The position numbers and the translations under genes are program-made. DNA of 64,000 bases from Curvibacter sp. AEP1-3. Its GTDB lineage: Bacteria; Pseudomonadota; Gammaproteobacteria; Burkholderiales; Burkholderiaceae_C. Every line of letters begins with the position of its first letter. Within the stretch, counting starts at the first letter, position 1. Under the pieces are notes generated by a model. The model did not search any database, was not told the DNA's origin, and was given only the letters and a program-made list of their open reading frames with translations. The stretch covers positions 2,281,001 through 2,345,000 of the forward strand of contig NZ_CP015698.1 of the NCBI RefSeq assembly GCF_002163715.1. Direction: 5' to 3'. This document shows positions 48,016 through 55,310 of the stretch, piece by piece.

Positions 48016-48224
48016 AGGATTGAGTGCTTAATCAGGGTCTAGCGCCCACAAAATATGCGCGAAAAGCTATCAAAAAGAGAGCATTTCGAATACCGGGGCA
48101 CATCTGACGTATTGCGCAAGATGCTGAATCCTAACGGGTGAACCTTGCCGCAAGCTGGCTGTGCGGTGATACGGCTCTTTGAAGGGGTAGATAAGCGCAA
48201 GGGTTCAGTGGCATCATCCCCGCC
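48016..48224. other. Divergent intergenic region between the marR and lysR genes
   Basis: Holds repeat copy E at 48042-48082, and 142 further bases with no recognisable promoter, operator or small gene. It separates the ferulate cluster from the glcD cluster. Confidence 0.6.
48042..48082 (-). repeat. 41-base dispersed structured repeat, copy E
   Basis: Read on the minus strand: GCTCT ... ATAGC, linker TTTTC, GCGC, 11 bases, GCGC, then TAG. It lies 26 bases upstream of the marR start. Confidence 0.78.
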
Positions 48225-49097
48225 ATGAGTGCCTCCCGCATCCCCCCGATTCAGTGCCTGTTGACCTTTGAAGCCCTGGCGCGCCTGCGCTCGGTCACCC
48301 TGGCGGCAGAAGAACTCTTTGTCACACCCAGCGCGGTGAGCCACCGGGTGCGGCAGCTGGAGCAAATCATCGGCACCAAGCTGTTCGGCCGCGCGGACTT
48401 TTCGCTGACCACTGAGGGCAGCGAATACCTGGCCCATGTGCGTGAAGGGCTCACCATCCTCCAGAAGTTTCCCAGCGCCGCTGCGGCACCGGGCAAGCGC
48501 AAGCTGCGCCTCGCGGTCACGCCCACGTTTTCGCGCTCCATTTTGATCCCGCGGCTGCGCCAGTTCACCGACGCCTACCCCGAGATCGACCTGACGCTGC
48601 AGGTCTCCATTCCCTTGTTGGACGTGGTGGCCGAAGATGCAGACCTGATGGTGCGCTTCGGGGCTGGCCGCTATGCCGACATGGAGCATGTGTGCCTCAT
48701 GAAGGACGAGATCACGCCCCTGGCCTCACCCGCTTTTGTGCGGGAACACGGCCCGTTCGAAACCCCGCAAGACCTGGCCAACCTGCCCCTGTTGCGCAGC
48801 CCGCTGGAACCCTGGCGCACCTGGTTTGCCGCCAACGGGCTGGACTGGCCGGAGCCGGTAGAGGGCTCGCAGTTCAACGACATCGGCCTCATGTGCGATG
48901 GCGCCGCCGCCGGCATGGGCGTGGGCCTGATCCGCCTGAAGCTGGGTTCGCCCTGGCTGGACAACGGCTCGCTGGTGCGGCTGTATGCCCACAATGCACC
49001 CAGCCCCCACGCGCACTACCTGTGCTGGCGCACCGGGGCCATGGACCGCTGGGAAGTGGCGGCCTTTGCCGAATGGCTCAAAAAAGCCGTGGGTTAG
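48225..49097 (+). CDS. LysR-type regulator (GcvA-like)
   Basis: 290 residues. N-terminal winged helix-turn-helix with LAAEELFVTPSAVSHRVRQLE at about 27-47 and effector domain. Sequence style is that of the GcvA/AmpR branch. Located 124 bases upstream of glcD on the same strand and probably its regulator, though it is not divergent. Inducer unknown. Confidence 0.85.
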   Translation: MSASRIPPIQCLLTFEALARLRSVTLAAEELFVTPSAVSHRVRQLEQIIGTKLFGRADFSLTTEGSEYLAHVREGLTILQKFPSAAAAPGKRKLRLAVTPTFSRSILIPRLRQFTDAYPEIDLTLQVSIPLLDVVAEDADLMVRFGAGRYADMEHVCLMKDEITPLASPAFVREHGPFETPQDLANLPLLRSPLEPWRTWFAANGLDWPEPVEGSQFNDIGLMCDGAAAGMGVGLIRLKLGSPWLDNGSLVRLYAHNAPSPHAHYLCWRTGAMDRWEVAAFAEWLKKAVG

Positions 49098-49221
49098 TCG
49101 CCCCAGCGGCCTTTGACTAGCCCTTTTTCACGCAGCGCTGCAAGTTTCTTCACACCACGGGGCTTCGCTTTCTTTTAGAGTGAGGCTTTCCGTCATTTCC
49201 TCTTAAGCACCGGACTCCTCC

Positions 49222-50724
49222 ATGAACGCCCCACTTGATCCAACCGCCCGGGAAATGCTACAAAAAAGAGAGCTGCTTGCGCTGATTCTGCCGGCGCTAG
49301 AGGCTTATTTACCCAAGCATGCGCTGCTCTACCAGACGGAAGACACCACGCCCTATGAATGCGACGGCCTGACTGCCTACCGCCAGCGCCCCTTGCTGGT
49401 GGCCCTGCCGGAAACCGAAGACCAAGTGGCTGCGGTGCTGCGGGTGTGCCATGACTTGAATGTGCCGGTGGTGGCTCGCGGCGCGGGCACCGGCCTGTCG
49501 GGTGGAGCCATGCCCCACGCCATGGGGGTCACACTCTCGCTGGCCAAGTTCAACAAAATCCTGAAGGTAGACAAGCGCAGCCGTACAGCGGTGGTGCAGT
49601 GCGGCGTGCGCAACCTGGCCATCAGCGAAGCGGCCGCACCCTACGGGCTGTATTACGCGCCGGACCCCAGCAGCCAGATTGCCTGCACGATTGGCGGCAA
49701 CGTGGCCGAGAACTCGGGCGGCGTGCACTGCCTGAAATACGGGCTGACGCTGCACAACGTGCTCAAAGTGCGTGGCTTCACCATGGAAGGTGCGCCCATC
49801 GAATTTGGTGGTGATGCGCTCGACGCGCCCGGCTACGACCTGATGAGCGTGGTGGTCGGCAGCGAGGGCATGCTGGCCGTGACCACCGAGGTTACTGTCA
49901 AACTGGTGCCCAAGCCCCAGCTGGCCCGCTGCATCATGGCCAGCTTTGACGACTTGCGCAAAGCGGGTGATGCGGTGGCCGCGGTGATCGCCGCCGGCAT
50001 CATCCCCGCCGGGCTGGAGATGATGGACAAGCCCATGACCGCCGCCGTAGAAGACTTTGTGCATGCGGGCTACGACCTGAGTGCCGAAGCGATTTTGCTT
50101 TGCGAAAGCGACGGTACACCCGAAGAAGTGGAAGAGGAAATCGGCCGCATGAGCGAAGTGCTGCGCGCCGCCGGCGCCACCGGCATTGCGGTGAGCAACA
50201 GCGAGGCAGAACGCCTGCGCTTCTGGAGCGGGCGCAAGAACGCCTTCCCCGCCAGCGGCCGCATCAGCCCTGACTACATGTGCATGGACAGCACCATTCC
50301 CCGCGCGCGGCTGGCCGACATCCTGCTGGCCATTGCAGAGATGGAGAAGAAATACCAACTGCGCTGCGCCAACGTGTTCCACGCCGGGGACGGCAACCTG
50401 CACCCGCTGATCTTGTTCGATGCGAATGACCCCGACCAACTGCACCGCTGCGAGCTGTTCGGCGCCGAAATTCTGGAAACCAGCGTCGCCATGGGCGGCA
50501 CCGTGACCGGCGAGCATGGCGTGGGCGTGGAAAAGCTCAACAGCATGTGCGTGCAGTTCAGCGCGCAAGAGAACGCCCAGATGTTCGCCCTCAAAGAGGC
50601 GTTCGACCCCAAGAGCCTGCTCAACCCCGGCAAGGTGATTCCTACCCTGCACCGCTGTGCGGAGTACGGCAAGGAACTGGTGCGCGGCGGCAAGATCAAG
50701 CACCCGGACCTGCCCCGGTTCTAG
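49222..50724 (+). CDS. glcD: FAD-linked glycolate oxidase subunit GlcD
   Basis: FAD enzyme that oxidises glycolate (or D-lactate) to glyoxylate. 500 residues. PP-loop FAD domain with RGAGTGLSGGAMP (about 92-104), PDPSSQIACTIGGNVAENSGG (about 150-170), and C-terminal GTVTGEHGVGVEK. Similar along its whole length to E. coli GlcD; glcE and glcF are not adjacent. Residues 12-26 are encoded by a copy of the 41-base dispersed repeat, in a region that is poorly conserved in the family. Followed 5 bases later by lrgA. Confidence 0.92.
   Translation: MNAPLDPTAREMLQKRELLALILPALEAYLPKHALLYQTEDTTPYECDGLTAYRQRPLLVALPETEDQVAAVLRVCHDLNVPVVARGAGTGLSGGAMPHAMGVTLSLAKFNKILKVDKRSRTAVVQCGVRNLAISEAAAPYGLYYAPDPSSQIACTIGGNVAENSGGVHCLKYGLTLHNVLKVRGFTMEGAPIEFGGDALDAPGYDLMSVVVGSEGMLAVTTEVTVKLVPKPQLARCIMASFDDLRKAGDAVAAVIAAGIIPAGLEMMDKPMTAAVEDFVHAGYDLSAEAILLCESDGTPEEVEEEIGRMSEVLRAAGATGIAVSNSEAERLRFWSGRKNAFPASGRISPDYMCMDSTIPRARLADILLAIAEMEKKYQLRCANVFHAGDGNLHPLILFDANDPDQLHRCELFGAEILETSVAMGGTVTGEHGVGVEKLNSMCVQFSAQENAQMFALKEAFDPKSLLNPGKVIPTLHRCAEYGKELVRGGKIKHPDLPRF
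49257..49297 (+). repeat. 41-base dispersed structured repeat, copy G, inside glcD
   Basis: GCTAC ... AGAGC, linker TGCTT, GCGC, 11 bases, GCGC, then TAGAGGC. It is translated in frame as part of glcD residues 12-26 (about MLQKRELLALILPAL). Confidence 0.83.
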
Positions 50725-50729
50725 CCGCC

Positions 50730-51095
50730 ATGCAAGGCTTGCGCGGCTTGGCCTGGCTCCTGGCGCTGCAAAGCGCCGGTGAGTTGCTGGCCCGCGGTCT
50801 GCACCTGCCGTTTCCGGGCCCGGTGGTCGGCATGGTCTTGCTGATTCCGGCCCTTCAGTGGCCCCTGGTGCGTGAGCCCGTCAGCCAGTGCGCGGACTTT
50901 CTGCTCAGTCATCTCTCGCTTTTGTTCATACCGGTCGGGGTGGGCGTCATGACCCACTTGGCCCTGCTCAGCCAATATGGCGGGCGCATGCTGGTGGTGC
51001 TGGTGCTTTCCACCTGGATAGGTCTTGCCGTCACGGCACTGACCCTGTACACCCTGAGCCGCCGGGACACGGAAGACGAGGCTCCCCATGGCTGA
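50730..51095 (+). CDS. lrgA: LrgA/CidA-family membrane protein
   Basis: 121 residues from ATG 50730, four membrane segments, with LPFPGPVVGMVLL near the N-terminus and LFIPVGVGVM in the middle, the LrgA/CidA family marks. In B. subtilis this family works with LrgB as a pyruvate carrier, and the plant LrgAB fusion PLGG1 carries glycolate/glycerate. Its coupling to glcD favours a carboxylate role here. Overlaps lrgB by 8 bases. Confidence 0.88.
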   Translation: MQGLRGLAWLLALQSAGELLARGLHLPFPGPVVGMVLLIPALQWPLVREPVSQCADFLLSHLSLLFIPVGVGVMTHLALLSQYGGRMLVVLVLSTWIGLAVTALTLYTLSRRDTEDEAPHG

Positions 51096-51807
51096 CGTCG
51101 TGGCCCTGTGGGTCTACCTGTCGGCCACACCACTTTTCGGCCTGACGGCCACCCTGGTGACCTATGTGCTGGCGCACGCTGTGTACCAGCGCACCGGCCA
51201 AGCCGTCTGGGCCAACCCGGTGCTCTGGAGCGTGCTCATCCTCGCCAGCCTCTTGCTGGCCACCGGGGTGAGCTACCCGGGATACTTCTCGGGTGCGCAG
51301 TTCATCCACTTTTTGCTGGGACCGGCGGTCGTTGCCTTGGGCTGGCCCCTGTGGCAACGCAGGGTCGAAGTGCAAAAACGTTTGGGGCGTTTGCTCGTGG
51401 CCGCCTTGGTCGGCGGCACGGCGGCCAGCGGATCCGCACTGGCACTGGGCTGGGCCCTGGGTTTGCCCGGCGATGTGCTGTTGTCCATGGCGCCCAAGTC
51501 CGTAACCGCGCCCGTGGCGATGGGCATCGCTGAAAAGATAGGTGGTATTCCTGCGCTGTCAGCCGTGTTTGCCGTGCTCACCGGCCTGATCGGGGCACTG
51601 AGCGGCAGGCTCATTTTTGGCCTGCTGCGCCTTCCCTATAGTGGCAACGGCTGGGCCGCACGCGGCTTTGCGCTGGGCACCGCCTCGCACGGCATAGGCG
51701 CGGCACGCGCGCTCCAGGTAAATGCGGATGCCGGCGCCTACGCCGGGCTGGCGCTGGGCCTGCAAGTGGTATTGGCGTCGCTGTTGATGCCCTTGTTTTT
51801 CCGCTGA
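51088..51807 (+). CDS. lrgB: LrgB/CidB-family membrane protein
   Basis: 239 residues. Seven or more membrane segments, with YFSGAQFIHFLLGPAVVALGWP, APKSVTAPVAMGIAEKIGG and the closing FALGTASHGIGAARAL, all canonical LrgB signatures. Overlap with lrgA shows translational coupling. Together with LrgA probably moves glycolate, lactate or pyruvate; the older holin-like reading is less likely next to glcD. Confidence 0.9.
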   Translation: MADVVALWVYLSATPLFGLTATLVTYVLAHAVYQRTGQAVWANPVLWSVLILASLLLATGVSYPGYFSGAQFIHFLLGPAVVALGWPLWQRRVEVQKRLGRLLVAALVGGTAASGSALALGWALGLPGDVLLSMAPKSVTAPVAMGIAEKIGGIPALSAVFAVLTGLIGALSGRLIFGLLRLPYSGNGWAARGFALGTASHGIGAARALQVNADAGAYAGLALGLQVVLASLLMPLFFR

Positions 51808-51826
51808 ACGCCGAAGCGGATCGCCA

Positions 51827-52237
51827 TTAGAACTTCGAGCTGATCACGAAGTTGATGGTGCCGGACTCGCCCACGAATGCCTGGTACTGAAAGGACTGTC
51901 CCGCTGCGGTGGTGTAAACCGAACGCCATTGGGCCATCAGGTTTTTGCCGTTGGGGTCATAGGCCAGTTCCAAGGGGATGCTGCTGAACGAAGTCAGTGC
52001 CACACCCAGTTTTTTCCGGGCCCCGTCGTGCCGGGTGTCATAAGCCACCAGGGTGTTTTGCAGGGATGCTTCGATAGATTTGCGGTCCGAGTCCGATTTG
52101 GCCAAGAGGCTGCGGTCCGACTGATTGAGGGAGGGCGCTGCACCGGATGGCAGGCGCGTGAGTGAAATCAGCTCCTGCGCGCACACAGGCCCCGCCAGCA
52201 CGGCACAGCTTAGGGATGCGAAGGCTAGGACTTTCAT
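51827..52237 (-). CDS. Hypothetical secreted protein
   Basis: 136 residues from ATG 52237 (AGGAG upstream). Signal peptide ending VCAQ, then a beta-rich soluble domain with FQYQAFVGESGTINFVISS at the C-terminus. No family recognised. Converges with lrgB. Periplasmic or extracellular location inferred. Confidence 0.65.
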   Translation of the reverse strand: MKVLAFASLSCAVLAGPVCAQELISLTRLPSGAAPSLNQSDRSLLAKSDSDRKSIEASLQNTLVAYDTRHDGARKKLGVALTSFSSIPLELAYDPNGKNLMAQWRSVYTTAAGQSFQYQAFVGESGTINFVISSKF

Positions 52238-52390
52238 GGCGCACTCCTGACACACTCAGGAACCTACTGTGGCACAAGCCTGCCGGCTTGAAAAGCCGAA
52301 AAAGCCCGCTGAATGCAACAGTTTGTAGGCCCTGGCACCCTATAGCCTTGGATACGCCCCGCCTAACTTCAGGTAACAAATAAGCCACTG

Positions 52391-52431
52391 GCGCCCATAC
52401 CATATGCGCCAGTAGCTATCTAATTCATAGC
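52391..52431 (-). repeat. 41-base dispersed structured repeat, copy F (best paired copy)
   Basis: Read on the minus strand: GCTAT ... ATAGC with perfect 5-base arms, linker TACTG, GCGC, 11 bases, GCGC, then CAGTGGC. ACTGGCGC and GCGCCAGT form an 8-base second stem. It ends 2 bases from the PhyH stop codon. Confidence 0.9.
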
Positions 52432-52433
52432 AA

Positions 52434-53288
52434 TCAGATCAAGAAACCGCGTACCGGCTGATTTGCATTCCGTTGCAGCCAGTTGGTGGCCGCGTACTCG
52501 GTGCCGGCATCCGTCACATGCAGGGTGTAAGCATGGCGCGAAACCGCAGAGCGGTTGGGCGCGCTGTAATGGGGCAACAACCCGTGGAACACCACCAGCG
52601 CACCGGCCTTCACCTCCAGTGGAATCGCATTCACATTGCTGGCAGGCCACGGAGTGGCATCGAGTTTGTTCATGGTGACCATATCGCCATGGCGCTCAAA
52701 GCGCTCTCGCAGCACACCGCGGGGGCCCCGATGACCACCGGGCTCGGTCCACAGGCAACCATTGGACAGCGTGGCGTGTTCCAGTGCGAACCAGAAGGTG
52801 GTCACGCTGATGGGCGTGGTGTCAAAGAAGGTGGCGTCCTGGTGCCAGCCTACTTCACCGCCGATACCGGGCTGCTTGAAGATGTACATGGACTGCCATA
52901 CCTGCGGGCGGGCAAGCCCCACATCCGCGGCGACCTCCGCCAGTGCCGAGCCATGCGAAAAGGCCTCGAACACCGGGTCCTGGTCGTGCATGGCGTGGCC
53001 GATTTTGTTGATCGACAGGGCTTTGGCCTGGCGCAGCTCACCATCGGGACCGAACGCCTCCTCTTCAAAGAAGCAGCTGATGCGCTCGGCTGAGTCCAGG
53101 AAGTAGCGGTCCACCTTGCGGGCCTGTTCATTGGTGGTGAAGACGGTTTTGCTTTCAGCAGGGTCAAAGGCCTCGACGATGGCCTCGGCCCTTGCGCGCA
53201 AGGCGGCGATCTCGGCAGCAGACTTGAAATCCGGCAGGATGATGTAGCCGTCCTGCGCGTAGCGGGTTTTCTGTTCGGGTGTCAGCAT
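52434..53288 (-). CDS. Phytanoyl-CoA dioxygenase (PhyH) family protein
   Basis: Fe(II)/2-oxoglutarate dioxygenase family. 284 residues. Iron ligands WHQD near residue 155 and the distal His in LLPHYSAPNRS (about 240), with the 2OG-binding Arg/Ser in NRSAVSRHAYTLH. Members hydroxylate fatty acyl-CoAs, antibiotics or small metabolites; the substrate is not evident. Single gene; repeat copy F lies just after its stop. Confidence 0.87.
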   Translation of the reverse strand: MLTPEQKTRYAQDGYIILPDFKSAAEIAALRARAEAIVEAFDPAESKTVFTTNEQARKVDRYFLDSAERISCFFEEEAFGPDGELRQAKALSINKIGHAMHDQDPVFEAFSHGSALAEVAADVGLARPQVWQSMYIFKQPGIGGEVGWHQDATFFDTTPISVTTFWFALEHATLSNGCLWTEPGGHRGPRGVLRERFERHGDMVTMNKLDATPWPASNVNAIPLEVKAGALVVFHGLLPHYSAPNRSAVSRHAYTLHVTDAGTEYAATNWLQRNANQPVRGFLI

Positions 53289-53391
53289 GGGCTATGCAAA
53301 TGTTGGCAGTGGCAATAGCGTTTCAGTATAGACAGGGTATGGGCCTGTGGAAGCGAATTCGGCTACGCTCTGGCTTAGGAGAGCACTGCCC

Positions 53392-54399
53392 TTGAACCTC
53401 ACACCCCTGATCCAACTCACCCGTGGCGGCACGCCCGAATGTTTGCACTTCGGCGCCGTCGCCGTGACCGACCGCGCCGGCAGCCTCAAAGCTTTTGCCG
53501 GCGACCCGCATCTGGTGACCTTCACCCGTTCCACGCTCAAGGCCTTGCAAGCATTGCCTTTTGTAGAAGCCGGTGGCCCGGCGCAGTTTGGCTTTAACCA
53601 AGCCGAGAACGCGTTGCTCTGCGCCAGCCATAACGGCGAAGCCATGCATGTGGATGCCGCCAACAGCATGCTGGCCAAGGCCGGGCACAGCTACAAAACC
53701 TTGCGTTGCGGCTGCCATGTGCCGCTGCTCTTCAGCTACTTTGACAAGGGCGCCCCCGAGGGCGCCACCTACACCGAGGCCCATAACAACTGCAGCGGTA
53801 AGCATGCGGGTTTTGTGGCGTACTGCGAGCAGCATGGCCTGCCGCTGGACGACTACACCGCACCTGAGCACCCTTTACAGCAGGCCATTGCCCGCGATGT
53901 GGCACGCGCTGTGGGAATGGATGTGCAAGACATGCCTCGCGGCATCGACGGCTGCTCGGCGCCCAACTTCGCCATGCCCCTCTCCAAGCTGGCGCGTGGC
54001 TATGCACGCTTGGCCAGTGGCGCACAAGACCCGGAGTTTGGTGCCAGCTTTGCCCTCCTGAGCGAGGCCATGACAGCCTACCCTGAGATGGTGAGCGGTA
54101 CCGGCCGCAACGACCTGGACTTTATGCGCGTGGGCCGGGGCGACTGGGTCAGCAAGGTCGGTGCCGACGGTGTGCAGGTGGTCGGCAGCAAAAGCCGTGG
54201 CGAGGCTTTTGCCCTCAAGATCATTGACGGCAACAAACCCGCCCTGTTTGCCGCCAGCGTCGAGGTGCTGGACCAACTGGGTTGGCTGGATGATGCGCAA
54301 CGCGCCGCACTGAAGCCCTGGCGAGCCGCCGAAATCCGCAACGCACGCGGCCTGCTGGTCGGCGAGCGTCTTCCTGCATTCCAGTTGCAAACACCATGA
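53392..54399 (+). CDS. Class 3 (Rhizobium etli-type) L-asparaginase
   Basis: Hydrolyses asparagine to aspartate and ammonia. 335 residues from TTG 53392, with AGGAGAG eight bases before it; an upstream GTG at 53347 is possible. Catalytic set of the ReAV family is complete: Ser47 and Lys50 (RSTLK), Cys134 and Lys137 (NNCSGKHAG), and Asp186/Cys188 in GIDGCSAPNF, all shifted by one from ReAV numbering. Overlaps the arginase start in an ATGA pair, so the two form one nitrogen-release unit. The overlap and motif spacing support this start. Confidence 0.86.
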   Translation: MNLTPLIQLTRGGTPECLHFGAVAVTDRAGSLKAFAGDPHLVTFTRSTLKALQALPFVEAGGPAQFGFNQAENALLCASHNGEAMHVDAANSMLAKAGHSYKTLRCGCHVPLLFSYFDKGAPEGATYTEAHNNCSGKHAGFVAYCEQHGLPLDDYTAPEHPLQQAIARDVARAVGMDVQDMPRGIDGCSAPNFAMPLSKLARGYARLASGAQDPEFGASFALLSEAMTAYPEMVSGTGRNDLDFMRVGRGDWVSKVGADGVQVVGSKSRGEAFALKIIDGNKPALFAASVEVLDQLGWLDDAQRAALKPWRAAEIRNARGLLVGERLPAFQLQTP

Positions 54400-55310
54400 A
54401 CCACAAGATAAGCCTGATTGGCGCACCTACCGACATCGGCGCGGGCAGCCGTGGCGCCAGCATGGGCCCGGAAGCCCTGCGCGTAGCCAACATCACCAGC
54501 GTGCTGCAAAGCCATGGCCTGGAAGTGCTGGACAAGGGGAACCTGAGCGGCCCGAGTAACCCGTGGCAACCGCCGGTAAACGGCTACCGCCACCTGCCCG
54601 AAGTGACCGCCTGGAACCGCAGTCTGCATGACGCGGTGTACGCCGAGCTGCAGGACGGCCGCCTGCCCATCGTGCTGGGCGGGGATCACTGCCTGGGCAT
54701 AGGGTCCATCAGTGCTGTGGCACGTCACTGCCGCGATACCGGCAGAAAACTGCGGGTGCTGTGGCTGGACGCCCACGCTGACTTCAATACCAACACGCTC
54801 ACCCCCAGCGGCAACATCCACGGCATGCCGGTGGCCTGTCTGTGTGGCTTCGGGCCGCAAGAGCTGATTGAGATCGGTGGGCAGGTGCCGGCCATCAGCC
54901 CTAAGTGGGTGCGCCAGATCGGCATCCGCAGCGTGGACGAGGGCGAAAAGCGCTTTGTGCATGAGCAGGACCTGGAGGTCTTTGACATGCGTTACATCGA
55001 TGAGATGGGCATGCGCGCCGCGATGGAGTTGGCCTTGGCCTTGATCGACAGCAACACCCACTTGCATGTGAGCTTTGACGTGGACTTTCTGGACCCCGAC
55101 ATCGCCCCCGGCGTGGGCACCACCGTCCGGGGTGGCCCCACCTACCGCGAAGCGCAGCTGTGCATGGAGATGATTGCCGACACCGGTCGCATGGCCAGCC
55201 TCGATGTGTTTGAGCTCAACCCCGCGCTGGATGAGCGCAACCGCACGGCGGAGGTGGCGGTGGACTTGATCGAGTCGCTTTTTGGCAAGAGCACCTTAAT
55301 GCGCAAGTAG
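54396..55310 (+). CDS. rocF: Arginase
   Basis: Manganese enzyme splitting arginine to ornithine and urea. 304 residues. Mn-binding motifs GGDHCLG, DAHADFNT and DVDFLDPDIAPGVGT are all present, as is the C-terminal ELNPALDERNRTA. Translationally coupled to the asparaginase gene. Its last 15 bases overlap the 3' end of the convergent chemoreceptor gene. No agmatinase-type differences noted, but agmatinase cannot be fully excluded by motif alone. Confidence 0.9.
   Translation: MNHKISLIGAPTDIGAGSRGASMGPEALRVANITSVLQSHGLEVLDKGNLSGPSNPWQPPVNGYRHLPEVTAWNRSLHDAVYAELQDGRLPIVLGGDHCLGIGSISAVARHCRDTGRKLRVLWLDAHADFNTNTLTPSGNIHGMPVACLCGFGPQELIEIGGQVPAISPKWVRQIGIRSVDEGEKRFVHEQDLEVFDMRYIDEMGMRAAMELALALIDSNTHLHVSFDVDFLDPDIAPGVGTTVRGGPTYREAQLCMEMIADTGRMASLDVFELNPALDERNRTAEVAVDLIESLFGKSTLMRK

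Noticed and set aside
49309..50703. Long open frame antisense to glcD (464 codons)
   Set aside because: Shadow of glcD third-position GC; no ribosome site or family features.
51088..51807. Holin-like murein hydrolase exporter role for LrgAB
   Set aside because: Coupling to glcD and the known carboxylate transport by family members makes a carrier more likely; no lytic gene near.
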